A DNA stretch of 64,000 bases. It comes from Rs1 sp029027825. Lineage in GTDB: Bacteria; Pseudomonadota; Gammaproteobacteria; Pseudomonadales; Balneatricaceae. Position 1 is the first letter of the stretch. Every line of letters begins with the position of its first letter. This document shows, piece after piece, positions 1 through 9,440 of this stretch. A program made the translations under genes and the position numbers. The DNA lies in the NCBI GenBank assembly GCA_029027825.1, contig CP093399.1:3472001-3536000 (forward strand). Reading direction: 5' to 3'. Below the pieces are notes generated by a model. The model did no database searches and was not told the DNA's origin. It saw nothing but the letters and a program-made list of their open reading frames with translations.

Positions 1-49
1 TTCCACGCCAGTTCCATACTTTGGTGCGCACTGCTATTATTTTTGTCAT
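1..49 (-). CDS. 5' end of a gene cut by the window edge, possibly enolase-superfamily
   Basis: An ATG at 49-47 (minus strand) overlaps the TGA stop of tctA in an ATGA arrangement, so the two genes are probably translationally coupled and co-transcribed. Only 16 residues are visible (MTKIIAVRTKVWNWRG). The VRT-x-V-x-W-x-G pattern resembles the first beta strand of mandelate racemase/muconate-lactonising enzymes, which often sit beside TctABC transporters for sugar acids. That is a weak similarity over a very short stretch. The overlap and open frame are direct observations; the family is a guess. Confidence 0.4.
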   Translation of the reverse strand, partial: MTKIIAVRTKVWNWRG

Positions 50-1548
50 TGAGTTACTCCGCTATTATTTTGTGCCGATTTACCGGTGAGCTTGCGCCAG
101 AAGAAGGGGCCAAATAAGGCTAGAAAGGTTAATACGAAAAAGAATAAGGTCAGGGGACGGGTAGCCATTAACCACCACTGTTCATCGAGCATCACCATGC
201 TTTGTCCTAGGCGTGTCTCTAACATGCCACCGAGAATCAAGCCGATCGCCATAGGCACCACAGAGTATCCATAGCGACGCATCACATAACCAACGATACC
301 AAACGTTAGGGCGATCCACACATCCATCATTGATTGCTCTAGCGCGTAGGCCCCGACAATAGAAAAAGTAAAAACAATCGGCCAGAGAATTTGCAGGGGC
401 ACTAAAGTCACTCTAGCAAAGAGCTTGGCACCGTATAAACCGATAAAGAAGAACAGGATGTTAACCAACATCATCGACCAAAAAATCGCAAAAACAAAGT
501 CAGATTGCTCGGTAAACAGCGTCGGACCCGGGCGTAAACCGTGTACCATTAGCCCCGCCAAGATCACAGCAGCCGTCGGGCTACCGGGAATCCCCAGCGC
601 TAGCGTCGGCACCATCGCACCACCAGTGGCAGCGTTATTGGCTGCTTCCGAACCCGCGATTCCCTCTATAGATCCCTTGCCAAACTCTTCTGGAGTTTTA
701 GACCAGCGCTTAGCTTCGTTATAGCCGATCATCGAGGCAACAGTGGCACCCTCTGCCGGTAAAATACCGATAAAAGTACCTATTCCAGAAGAGCGGAGAA
801 TGGTTTTCCAGACTTTTTTGTAATCGGCCATGCTCGGCAGTTTTATCGCTTTCATCGCGATCTGCTCACGGACTACCGAAATTTTTCCAGCTTGGATCAG
901 CAGTTCGGATATACCAAACACACCAATCATAACCGGCACAAAACCAATCCCATCTGACAGCTCATTAAAGTCGAAAGTAAAGCGCTCAACAGACGTCAAC
1001 AAGTCGATACCGACCGTCGCTAGTAACACCCCAAAGGCACCGGAAATTATGTTCTTCAATGGTGAACCATTGCCGATTGAGGCCAACATCGACAAGCCGA
1101 ATAAGGTCAACGCAAAATATTCTGGCGGAGCAAAGTGATAGGCAGCTCTGGCCAACAATGGCGCCGCTAACATCAGGCAAATAACTGAAATAATGCCGCC
1201 GATTGTCGAAGAGACAGCGGCCACACCTAAAGCGCGGCCAGCCTCTCCGCGCTGCGATAGTGGATAACCATCTAGACAGGTGGTGGCACTAGCCGATGTG
1301 CCGGGGGTGTTGATAAGAATCGCCGTTATCGCACCGGCAAAAGTAGCAGAGCAGTAGATAGTCGTTAAAATAACTATCGCCGGTATTGGCTCCATAGTGA
1401 TAGTAAAGGGCAGTAATAATGCGGCACCCGTAGTCGCGTTAAGGCCAGGTAATGCACCAACTAGCACCCCGCCCAGCGTCGCGAGAACTATCAGCATCAA
1501 TAAATAGGGGTCGGCTAGTGCTGCCAACCCAGAAAAAGCAGCTTCCAT
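46..1548 (-). CDS. tctA: Tripartite tricarboxylate transporter, large permease subunit TctA
   Basis: A 500-residue inner-membrane protein with about ten to twelve hydrophobic segments and the Gly/Pro-rich N-terminal motif of the TctA family (around residues 27-45, ALPGLNATTGAALLLPF). TctA forms the translocation pore that takes up organic acids using the ion gradient, with TctB as the small membrane subunit and TctC as the periplasmic binding protein. Length and the SxxGxxxGILPAEGATVASMIG region (about 254-276) are normal for the family. It follows tctB with a 6-bp gap and overlaps the next gene by 4 bp. The substrate cannot be read from the sequence; citrate, tartrate, aromatic acids and sugar acids are all known for this family. 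Confidence 0.95.
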   Translation of the reverse strand: MEAAFSGLAALADPYLLMLIVLATLGGVLVGALPGLNATTGAALLLPFTITMEPIPAIVILTTIYCSATFAGAITAILINTPGTSASATTCLDGYPLSQRGEAGRALGVAAVSSTIGGIISVICLMLAAPLLARAAYHFAPPEYFALTLFGLSMLASIGNGSPLKNIISGAFGVLLATVGIDLLTSVERFTFDFNELSDGIGFVPVMIGVFGISELLIQAGKISVVREQIAMKAIKLPSMADYKKVWKTILRSSGIGTFIGILPAEGATVASMIGYNEAKRWSKTPEEFGKGSIEGIAGSEAANNAATGGAMVPTLALGIPGSPTAAVILAGLMVHGLRPGPTLFTEQSDFVFAIFWSMMLVNILFFFIGLYGAKLFARVTLVPLQILWPIVFTFSIVGAYALEQSMMDVWIALTFGIVGYVMRRYGYSVVPMAIGLILGGMLETRLGQSMVMLDEQWWLMATRPLTLFFFVLTFLALFGPFFWRKLTGKSAQNNSGVTQ

Positions 1549-1554
1549 AAATTA

Positions 1555-2019
1555 TTATCCGTACCAGAGATTAGTGAACACTCCACGGGGGAAGCGAATA
1601 TTAAATACTTGATCGAAAAAGAAGAAGATGATTAACGGGACAATCAAGCCCAGCAGCAAAAAAGCCTTTGCTCGCCTCTCTCCCCACTGATAGCACAGCG
1701 CCATCGAAAACAGACTTAATCCGAAAAACAAATCAATTTGACTGACTAGCGCAAAGAGCGGAATAAGCCCTATAGCCTGCCAGACTTTACTGTTCAGTAT
1801 TTCCTGAGTGGCACAGCGGTCCTTGATCATTACCGCCAGCGCTAACAAAACAATAAAAATCAGAACTAACTGAGGAAAATCCTCAGGTTGTATACCCCGT
1901 TTAAGAATAGGTGGCACACGTTCAAAGTTAGTTGTCTGCCAAAAAGCCAGCAGACAAAACACAATGATGCACAAAGGTACTAACCAGTGCGCGATGGCAA
2001 TCGGTTGTTTGTTTGACAT
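1555..2019 (-). CDS. tctB: Tripartite tricarboxylate transporter, small permease subunit TctB
   Basis: A 154-residue protein with four predicted membrane segments (about residues 10-27, 50-66, 82-108 and 118-137), the usual size and topology of TctB. TctB subunits are poorly conserved, so the call leans on position: directly upstream of tctA (6-bp gap) and downstream of tctC in the standard C-B-A order. It would sit in the inner membrane beside TctA. About 240 bp separate it from the end of tctC, which is long for an operon of this type. The gap holds no recognisable gene. Confidence 0.88.
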   Translation of the reverse strand: MSNKQPIAIAHWLVPLCIIVFCLLAFWQTTNFERVPPILKRGIQPEDFPQLVLIFIVLLALAVMIKDRCATQEILNSKVWQAIGLIPLFALVSQIDLFFGLSLFSMALCYQWGERRAKAFLLLGLIVPLIIFFFFDQVFNIRFPRGVFTNLWYG

Positions 2020-2261
2020 AAACGTTCTCGTACTGCCCTTGCGGGCAGCTTATAATCCTAGAATCAGCAGCTAGAGACTAAAAGGGAGCGAACTTTAGAT
2101 GCACTATAATAGCCAGAACATATTCTGATATCGCTCTAAGCCATCCTGCATTTAACAGACATGCATCTCAGTACTCGCAAATAAATGACCATGTGATTTC
2201 ATGACCTACTATTATACGGTTCTGGTTTCGCGCCCCACCGCTGCTGCTAGGTATATTTTTA

Positions 2262-3229
2262 TTATTGAATAAAACCAAGTTCTTTGAGTGCAGATTCCAT
2301 ATCACCAACCATACTGGTCAACTGAGCGCCCCACACTTCACTACCCGCCACTGAGTTTGCATCAAGCCCAACCGAGTTCAAGAAGCCTTGATAAACAGTG
2401 TGCTTCATCGCCTTCATCAAAGCCTCTTCAATTTTTGCGACGACCGCATCGGGAGTATCTTTGTGTACGACGAAGCCACGAACCGTTGAAAAGCTCACAT
2501 CAATACCCATTTCTTTAGCAGTAGTGACCTCGGGAGCCCTGTCATACGCTTATCAGCAAGCACTACCATAGGGCAAACTTCGCCCGCTTCAATTTGTGAT
2601 CCAGCCTCTGCTAAATTTAAAACAGCGGCGTCCACTGCGCCTGCAACTAACTGAGTAGCCAACTCTCCACCACCATCAAAAGGCACTATTCTCGGAGTTT
2701 TCATGCCCCCTTTTTTAGTAAACATAAACGCAGAAACATCATCGATATTTCCTAAATGAGTCGTACCATAACTAATCGCTTTTTCTTTTTGCGCGGCGAC
2801 AAAAGCTTCGGCAGAAGCGTAATTACCACACTTAACCATTAGAATCTGCGGATCATCAGTCCCGCGGGCAATAGGACGAATATCTGAAAGCTTCATCTTA
2901 GTCTTACCTTTTGCCAATGTAGCGGCATGACCAATAGTAAAGGTCAGAATCGCATGGCCATCAGCAGGTAATTTTAGATAGTGATCCATGGCAACAGCAC
3001 CACCGCCACCCTTCTTGTTAATCACCACCATATCGGCACCCAATTCGCGACGGGCACGTATCATCATCATCCGCGTAGTGACATCGGTTCCACCACCATT
3101 ACCGGCATGCGTGATAACCTCGACAGTCTTACTCGGATACTCTTCCGCTATAGCAGTAGATAAACTAGTGACAGCTAACAGTGCGACAGAAGCCACTGAG
3201 AGAAACTTTTTTGTGATTATTTTTTTCAT
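2262..3229 (-). pseudogene. tctC: tctC, periplasmic substrate-binding protein, broken by a one-base frameshift
   Basis: Two overlapping frames together make a complete TctC (Bug family) binding protein of about 322 residues. The first part runs from ATG at 3229 (AGGA ribosome site 7-8 bases upstream) with a signal peptide ending near the AIAEEYP sequence, and includes the ligand-loop region GGGTDVTTR. It ends out of frame after ADKRMTGLP. The second part resumes with EV-TTAKEMGIDVSF in another frame. The junction codon at about 2532-2533 has CC where CCN is needed, so one base is missing. Either the gene is freshly inactivated or this is a sequencing error; all the rest, including the C-terminus, is intact. 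If real, the transporter lacks its binding protein. Confidence 0.85.
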
Positions 3230-3301
3230 TTCCATTCCTCGATATTGATCACAGATATAACTGTGAGTTTTATTTGGTGTTGGCACCTTATCAAATATAT
3301 T

Positions 3302-3321
3302 GTATTTGGTATACCAAATAC
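3302..3321. promoter_or_regulatory. Perfect 20-bp palindrome, likely GntR-family operator for tct
   Basis: GTATTTGGTATACCAAATAC reads the same on both strands. The core TTGGTATACCAA matches the hexuronate-type operators of the GntR/FadR subfamily (UxuR/ExuR sites). It lies about 75 bp upstream of the tctC start and overlaps a weak minus-strand -10 (TACAAT), the position expected for a repressor site. The regulator is not in the window. The palindrome is observed; the regulator class is inferred. Confidence 0.65.
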
Positions 3322-3539
3322 GGAATATAAATAGTTTTCAGTTATTAATTTCCGGAATAATCGACGATTGATTAGTTTAGTTTTGGCTAATATTGGAGGC
3401 GATTTATTGAAATATGGATAGTGATTTAAATGGATAATGAGGATAAAAAAGGAGAGAGTTACGAGCTAACTCGTCACTTAGACCTGATGACTAATGACCA
3501 ATGACCAATGACTCAGTATTTTAACTGATTTATTTTTTG

Positions 3540-3893
3540 AGGTTTAAGGTCAAGGGATTGCAGGGCAGTTTCGACTGCGTCGAGTTCGGTTTATTTTTTG
3601 CGAAAAGCTTCCGCGTCCTGCTCACGCCCCTTACCTACATTCGTGTAGGCAAAAAAGAAACTGAACCAAAGAGGCTCTTTGGCATCCCTGCCACCGCCAG
3701 ATACCGTACATCCTGTACATAAAAACATCGCCCGAAATTGTCGAAAGACTCCACCACTATTGCCTTAATTTTCGGCCGTTCGTAGAGACATCCCTGTCTC
3801 ACTCACTCTACGCGACGTCCTGTCGCTCCGCTTCGGCAATTCAGTCAACAGCGGCGACAATACAAGGGAATTAGCGGCTTCGTAGTGGAACAT
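3540..3893 (-). repeat. Dispersed repeat element, copy E (inverted relative to copies A-D)
   Basis: This stretch is the reverse complement of sequence found in copies C and D at 10.1-11.05 kb. It includes the block CAGTTTCGACTGCGTCGAG, the GCTTCCGCGTCCTGCTCACG block, the GACGTCCTGTCGCTCCGCTT block and the inverted pair flanking it (CAATTCAG/GCCTTAATT type arms). No transposase reading frame is present. Together with copy A at 8.4 kb it brackets the three-gene locus at 4.0-8.2 kb in opposite orientation. Confidence 0.75.
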
Positions 3894-4029
3894 GAAGAGG
3901 TCTGGTGTATTTCACTGCACATTACGTTCATATATAGTAAAAGTAGCTGAGAAATTCGGATATAGTGGTTTTTAAAAGTGAGTGTCCTATATTAGTTACT
4001 GCAACTTATTTAAATAATGGATTATAGAT

Positions 4030-5274
4030 ATGTCGAAGAAAGAACAGGGCGATAATAATAAAGTTCATCCTGATGAGAAACAATTAGAGCTCAATATTGA
4101 GATAGATAATATTATTGTTCAAGCGCAAAGCATAAGCGCTACTATAATTGTCGAATATTACAAACAAAAAATTAACGCCTTTGTCGGCTTCTTGGTAAAT
4201 ATACGTAAACGTCCAGTAATTTCTCGGGAAGATGTTTATCAAGTACTAAATGAACTTGAAGCAATTAACTGTCTTATAAGCAATTGCATGAACGATCCCG
4301 TGTTTGACGAAGAGGAGCTGCTGGCTTTAATAAACAAACTGAATTCGCAGATCAAGTCTCTGAAAACTAAAATATTTAGATATGCAGAAATTTATCTTAG
4401 AATGCGAGGATTGGAAAATAATCTTAGTGAAAAGAACTTCGTTAGTCTATCGGACAATGAAGACATCCTTTTGACTCATCAGAAAACAAAAGAAATAGAG
4501 GCTAGACTTCGCAGGATTGAAATGAATCCAAACCTTGAAATTGTAGCGATGATAAAGGCTGCTAAAAAAAGCACAGCAGAGCTGAAGAGACTAGAAATTG
4601 TTACTTCTAATTCTAGTGATGATTTGTTTCAAGTTGTGAAAGGGGTTCATGAAACTGCAAAAGAAGCGGAAAGTAAAATATATAGCCTTGCTCAGGGGGC
4701 TGCAAGCACTGCCATCGCAAGAGATTATAGAGGTAGAGCAAGAGAGGAAAATAGTACAGCGAACTGGCTAAGGTTTTCATCTTTTGTGATCATGGCTGTA
4801 GCAGGTTATATTTTAGGTTCATCAATTTTTGATCTACCTGGGATTAGTTCGATTCAAAGCACTACAACTTCAACAAAAGATGGAGTATCGGTAGTCGCAA
4901 CGACAATTGATCCAGTATTAGCTGCAATGAGAATTTTGTTTTCGTTGTTTATATCTATCCCAGCAGCTTACCTTGCAAGAGAGTCAAACAAACACAGGGT
5001 AAAACATAACGCCTATGAACAGATTGCTATGAATATTGATGCGGTCCATACATTGATAAAGCCTCTAAAAGATGATGAAAAAAATACAATATTAGCAAAT
5101 ATGGCTAATCGCTTGTTTTCAAACCCTGTAGGCGTAGACCAAAGCTCAGTAAGAGAACCATTCCCGATCAATACAGGAGAGCTGATGATGAAACTAATAG
5201 ATAAAATAGATTTCAAAAGCACAGGTCAAGCAGTACAAAATACTGCGACAGCTGACAAGCCAGCACCTAGCTAA
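4030..5274 (+). CDS. Coiled-coil membrane protein of unknown function, first gene of a putative defence locus
   Basis: A 414-residue protein I cannot assign to a named family. Residues about 15-240 are charged and helical with heptad-like spacing. Two hydrophobic segments follow at about 246-268 (FSSFVIMAVAGYILGSS) and 298-317 (RILFSLFISIPAAYLA), then a soluble tail with ESNKHRVKHNAYEQ and a helix ending in ANRLFSNP. The topology suggests an inner-membrane anchor with a large cytosolic coiled coil and a cytosolic tail. It has many AGA and ATA codons and high A+T unlike the ribosomal genes nearby, which fits horizontal transfer. It is followed 120 bp later by an ATPase-TOPRIM gene on the same strand, and both lie between repeat copies E and A. 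It could be a sensor or a membrane-acting effector; no activity can be read from it. Confidence 0.85.
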   Translation: MSKKEQGDNNKVHPDEKQLELNIEIDNIIVQAQSISATIIVEYYKQKINAFVGFLVNIRKRPVISREDVYQVLNELEAINCLISNCMNDPVFDEEELLALINKLNSQIKSLKTKIFRYAEIYLRMRGLENNLSEKNFVSLSDNEDILLTHQKTKEIEARLRRIEMNPNLEIVAMIKAAKKSTAELKRLEIVTSNSSDDLFQVVKGVHETAKEAESKIYSLAQGAASTAIARDYRGRAREENSTANWLRFSSFVIMAVAGYILGSSIFDLPGISSIQSTTTSTKDGVSVVATTIDPVLAAMRILFSLFISIPAAYLARESNKHRVKHNAYEQIAMNIDAVHTLIKPLKDDEKNTILANMANRLFSNPVGVDQSSVREPFPINTGELMMKLIDKIDFKSTGQAVQNTATADKPAPS

Positions 5275-5394
5275 TAAAAATGTAGTGCGACTAAAGTTGT
5301 TTTTCCAAAGTCTAACGAACTAAAAATATTACTGATTAGTATGGTGTTGTTCGCTACAGTTGCCAGACACATTAATCAGAAGGAAAGCTAATTT

Positions 5395-7284
5395 ATGACT
5401 GAAATTTCAATTACTCTAAATCAAGAATATAAATCCTATGAATCTGGCTTTGAAACTGTTTTGAAAGGTGCTCTCATCATACTTTCCGGGGTAAATGGAT
5501 CTGGAAAATCTCAACTAATTGAAATTATAAAAGGCAGTTTTCTAAATACTGATGGTAATAAAGCTGGTATCGTAAGAGAAGTAAAAGCTGACAATAAAGT
5601 CATCAAATCACATAATACGGAATTTAAAAGCTTTAAAGATAGCGCCCTTCTTGCTGAAATACAGAACTTCACACTAGGGACTTTGGAGGATGAGGTTGTC
5701 CAAGCGTATAATGCCTACCAACGAAATAAATTAGAATGTGACCAAAATCCTGATTATTCCGGCTCATGTATTCAGGCGCGTAAAATTATAGAGAAAGCAT
5801 TTGGTGAGTTTAGTTTGGATCTTTCTGAATCTAAGTTTAAACAATGTTTTGTTGGCAGCAGATTTACTTGGAGGAATAATGATGCTTTTGCTAACGGTAT
5901 AGGTATTATTTTTTTAAACCATGCGAATCAAGTAGCTCATGGAGAGCGCGCAGCAGGGAAGCGTGGAGGGGAAAAGTATGATTCTAGCGTCCTTGGTGAT
6001 GCTCCATGGACGGAATTAAATATATTATTCGAAGAGCTTAAGCTAGATTATCGATTTAAAGATAACTACGAGCTGGGTACTACTAGGTTAAATGAGGCAC
6101 CTTGTTTGTACTCTATTGATGAAAAAGGAAAAATCATAGAAAATGAAAAAAGAGATCTAAAAGATCTTTCAGACGGCGAGAAAACAATTATCTCCTTGTG
6201 CTTTACTTCTTTGCGAAAATCTCAAGGGGAAAATAGGAAACTTTTATTGTTAGATGAGTTAGATGCATTACTTAATCCTTCATTGACTGAAAAACTTTTC
6301 ACTGTTCTAAAAAAATATTACTTAGACAAAGATATTACCGTCATCATAACAACCCATTCGCCAGCAACAATATCGTTAGCACCAGAGAGTGCTGTTTATT
6401 ATGAGATTTTTAGGAAAGGAGAATCAAAGAACAGAGTGGTCGAGGTAGCAAGAGAAGAATATAAAGAGCTTCAAATAGCAAATAAAAAGTTTTATGCAAA
6501 AATTGCAGATCAGAAACGAAGAATACAGGAATTTGAAGCTATTATTGAAACCAATGAATATATTGTAGTAGTTACAGAAGGAAAGACTGATTGGAAATAC
6601 TTCTTAGGGGCTTTAAAATATTATCATGGCAAAAATGAGTTCAAAGAAATCAAAGAGGATTATTTCTTAAGACATGGATCAAAAGAAGACGTGAAGGGGA
6701 AGGTGTGCGGGACAAAAGTTTTTCTAGAGTTCAACGAATCAGAGCTAAATAAAGCCCTCGTTGCAGAATCAAACGTTAGGAAAATAGATAGCGAAAGGTG
6801 CAAAAAAATATGTATTGGAATTTTTGATGATGACACTAGAATCTCTAATCATAATAATCCAGATTACAATGTTCATTCTTTTAAAATACAGTCCAATCAG
6901 TTGTCTGCTGAGTTTTTGTTTAGTGATGGTGACATAAAAACTATCGTACCCGGGCTAGATAAAAGGCTCTACATTGGGGATGAGTTCGATCAAACAACAG
7001 GTAAACATAAAAATAAAAATTTAGGGTTAAATTTAGGGCCAAAGTCTAGTAGTAAAGCAGGCAAACGAACCATAATAGAGAGAGCTGTTATTGATAGTGC
7101 AGATGACAATATCGCTATTCCGAAAGAAAAATTTGCTCAGGCTATTTTAAATCAAGAGATAAACATTTCGGAGGAAAGTTGGGAAAAATTCCGTCATATT
7201 TTCGATAACATCAGAAAAATTATTTCTAATTACGCTTCTAAGCCAGAACTAACGCCTACTTTAGAAGATAAAGAAACTGTATAG
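5395..7284 (+). CDS. ABC-type ATPase fused to a TOPRIM nuclease domain (OLD-like)
   Basis: 629 residues. The N-terminal half is an ABC/SMC-like ATPase: Walker A GVNGSGKS at 32-39, signature LSDGEK at 258-263, Walker B LLLLDELD at 283-290 and a downstream switch His in TTHSPAT. A C-terminal TOPRIM domain follows: the catalytic Glu in TEGKTD (394-399) and the acidic DDD at 478-480 after IGIF. This order is that of OLD-family nucleases, which include GajA of Gabija, the Eco8 retron effector and, as two separate chains, AriA/AriB of PARIS. All key residues for ATP binding and metal-dependent nucleic-acid cleavage are present. There is no UvrD-type helicase partner and no reverse transcriptase next to it, so it is neither classical Gabija nor a retron. 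The ribosome site AGAAGGAAAG lies 8-10 bases before the ATG. Defence function is inferred from family and context. Confidence 0.88.
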   Translation: MTEISITLNQEYKSYESGFETVLKGALIILSGVNGSGKSQLIEIIKGSFLNTDGNKAGIVREVKADNKVIKSHNTEFKSFKDSALLAEIQNFTLGTLEDEVVQAYNAYQRNKLECDQNPDYSGSCIQARKIIEKAFGEFSLDLSESKFKQCFVGSRFTWRNNDAFANGIGIIFLNHANQVAHGERAAGKRGGEKYDSSVLGDAPWTELNILFEELKLDYRFKDNYELGTTRLNEAPCLYSIDEKGKIIENEKRDLKDLSDGEKTIISLCFTSLRKSQGENRKLLLLDELDALLNPSLTEKLFTVLKKYYLDKDITVIITTHSPATISLAPESAVYYEIFRKGESKNRVVEVAREEYKELQIANKKFYAKIADQKRRIQEFEAIIETNEYIVVVTEGKTDWKYFLGALKYYHGKNEFKEIKEDYFLRHGSKEDVKGKVCGTKVFLEFNESELNKALVAESNVRKIDSERCKKICIGIFDDDTRISNHNNPDYNVHSFKIQSNQLSAEFLFSDGDIKTIVPGLDKRLYIGDEFDQTTGKHKNKNLGLNLGPKSSSKAGKRTIIERAVIDSADDNIAIPKEKFAQAILNQEINISEESWEKFRHIFDNIRKIISNYASKPELTPTLEDKETV

Positions 7285-7430
7285 ATAAGAATATTTAAAT
7301 TGCAAAGCTGGCACCAGAAAAGTAGTACAGAACTCTTATTATTTAGAATTACTTGATTCTAAAACAATATGCTAGGTTAGTCGTTTATTTATTTGCGTAG
7401 CTTTAATTATACTGAATAAGGAATTTTATT

Positions 7431-8195
7431 ATGGTGAAGAGGAAGAGGGCAACTAAACGACTAAAAGAACTTCTTAGCCGTACTACGATTCTCAAGGCCA
7501 CTAAGCTCGAGTATGCGAAGTCAATGTTGAGTTCTGGTCAAATACAGTTTGGGTTCTTAGGCTATTATAGAAAAATTTGGGAAGATGATGAGTCAAAAGA
7601 CGGCAGTGCTGTAGGAGACAAGTCAAGAGGAGACGAGAATGAAGGCGATGCTGTAGTGAATACTTCTGGAGTTGACGTGTTCATTACAAGTAACATTGAA
7701 CCATATGTTTTTAGTGCATCAAGAGCAGACATCTCTATAAAAGATCTTGAAAAAATTAGCAGTGATTATGATTGTTATGTAGTTATAAATGATGTTGCGA
7801 TATTTTCAAGGAGAATTGAAGCGTGTATAAAGAAAGCTTCTTTAAAATATGAGCTATTGCGTGGGCCCGTTAAATATACTAGAGGATATAAAATCTCGGA
7901 TAAAGAGAAGAAAGATCTATCATACGAGATTACCATTTTCCAAAAAAACGATTCATATGAGAGTCAAAATGAATACCGTTTAAGTTTATTTACTCCTCCT
8001 TCTTTGATCCCGGTACCAGCCACTCAAACTAGGCCTAATTCTTTGAAAGACTTTAAAGATATTAAACCACCCCCAGAAAACCCTCAGCACGAACATCCTT
8101 TAATGCCTAGCGAATTAGGCTGGATTAGTAAAGAGGGGAACTGGATCCTAGAAATAGGGAACTGCGAAGACATAATGACGATAGTTCGTTTTTAA
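7431..8195 (+). CDS. Cytosolic protein of unknown function, third gene of the putative defence locus
   Basis: A 254-residue protein with no signal peptide or membrane segment and a basic N-terminus (MVKRKRATKRLK). The stretch YAKSMLSSGQIQFGFLGYYR followed by an acidic GDKSRGDENEGD recalls DUF2971-like proteins, which begin with a small gain-of-order motif and a D-x-x-EG element, but the similarity is loose. The C-terminal quarter is proline-rich (about 192-220), then ends in a short beta-rich segment. Ribosome site AAGGAA is 8 bases upstream. It is on the same strand as the ATPase-TOPRIM gene (146-bp gap) and shares its AT-rich codon use. I infer that it belongs to the same transferred module; its role is unknown. 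Confidence 0.75.
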   Translation: MVKRKRATKRLKELLSRTTILKATKLEYAKSMLSSGQIQFGFLGYYRKIWEDDESKDGSAVGDKSRGDENEGDAVVNTSGVDVFITSNIEPYVFSASRADISIKDLEKISSDYDCYVVINDVAIFSRRIEACIKKASLKYELLRGPVKYTRGYKISDKEKKDLSYEITIFQKNDSYESQNEYRLSLFTPPSLIPVPATQTRPNSLKDFKDIKPPPENPQHEHPLMPSELGWISKEGNWILEIGNCEDIMTIVRF

Positions 8196-8400
8196 TAGTA
8201 ATAGACACATATATGGGCACCCTATCATAGTCAATTATAAATATCGTATTTATCGTGCTTTCACACTAAAAAATCACTCTTTTTTGTCGCGCAGTTTAAT
8301 CGATCATTGATAAATAGACGGTACTTTCACATATATGCGGCTTCTTTCGTGAATATTTTGTAAGCGCCTAATCAACTACACCCTTGCAGTTCCAAGGCAC

Positions 8401-8720
8401 ACATATATGGCACAGGCACTTTTTATCACTGCTATTTCCACAAAAACCAGTTTTATCACTATAATTACTATTTTTTAAAGACAATAACATCGTCATACAC
8501 CAAATATTAGCTACGAAGCTACTATCCCCCTTTATTGTCGCCGCCGCTATTGACTGAGTTGCCGAAGCGGAGCGACAGGACGTCACGAAGAGTGAGTGAG
8601 ACATGGATGCCTCTACGAACGGCCGGCAATTCAGGCAATAGTGGTGGAGTCTGTCGACAATTGAGGGTGACCACATATATGGGACATATATGGACGCTCA
8701 CCGGTAGTAAAGGCATTACT
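8401..8720 (+). repeat. Dispersed repeat element, copy A
   Basis: Starts with ACATATATGGCACAGGCACT, followed by a spacer nearly identical to copy C (TAGCTACGAAGCTACTA), then the palindromic block: arms CCGCTATTGACTGAGTTGCCG and its near-complement CGGCAATTCAGGCAATAGTGG around GCGGAGCGACAGGACGTC. It lacks the distal half seen in C and D and ends near two more CATATATGG motifs. It carries no protein-coding potential beyond short shadow frames. Confidence 0.75.
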
Positions 8721-8957
8721 CGACATCTAGTGCTTTTATCACTCGTTATTTGACCCTTTTCTTATCTGTTAACTGCTCTGAGTACTTAGTCTAAAAGTTA
8801 TCAGTACCGACATATATACAGGCTCAATTTTAGAAATGATTTAACATTTCTGGCCTCTAATGAATTCCGTACCTAATCACCGTTTTCAGTCGTGCGGAAA
8901 ATAATTCCTTGCCCAGCGCTGGTTTTAATTAGGTAGGTTAGACCTTTTCTTCATCTA

Positions 8958-9295
8958 CCATATATGGGACAGGCACTTTTTATACCCCAATATTTATAGG
9001 CAAATAACCCAGCCACACCTCAATCTACACTACGGAGCCACCAACCCCCTTGGATTCCCGCTGGAGCTATTGTCTAAATTGACGAGGCGGAGCGACAGGA
9101 CGTCGCGCAGAGCACAGTTAGGCCATGGATGGCCTATCTGAGCGGCCGGCAATTTAGATGATAGCGGAGGGGCTTTCGGGAATCATAGGGTGGTCTTTTC
9201 TTTGGTTCGGTTTCTTTTGACCACCAAAAGAAATGAACTCGACGCAGTCGAAACTGCACTACCAATCTTTTGAATTTAAACATCAAAATAAAAAT
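8958..9295 (+). repeat. Dispersed repeat element, copy B
   Basis: Begins CCATATATGGGACAGGCACT and shares with copy D the spacer CTACGGAGCCACCAACCCCC and the arms AGCTATTGTCTAAATTGA/CAATTTAGATGATAGC around GCGGAGCGACAGGACGTC. It ends with the GAACTCGACGCAGTCGAAAC block and an AT-rich tail. B and D form one subtype, A, C and E another. No transposase is present. Confidence 0.75.
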
Positions 9296-9440
9296 TAGTT
9301 AAAAATATTTTAATCCCTTATAAAAACAATACCAATAACAACACCCACAACAGCGTAGCGAACCTGCTACTTTTTGTGGCTATTTTTGTACAAAAAGCGA
9401 CTGGACCGCGCCGTCTGCTTGCTGGTTCTTTCTGCATGTT

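Noticed and set aside
3537..3722. 61-codon frame in repeat copy E
   Set aside because: Lies wholly in repeat sequence shared with other copies and has no start signal.
5395..7284. Classical Gabija or retron system
   Set aside because: No UvrD-type helicase, reverse transcriptase or msr/msd-like RNA was seen beside the ATPase-TOPRIM gene.
8368..8753. Short reading frames in repeat copy A and similar ones in copy C
   Set aside because: They follow the repeat sequence on both strands and recur in each copy; there is no start signal and they are explained by the repeat itself.
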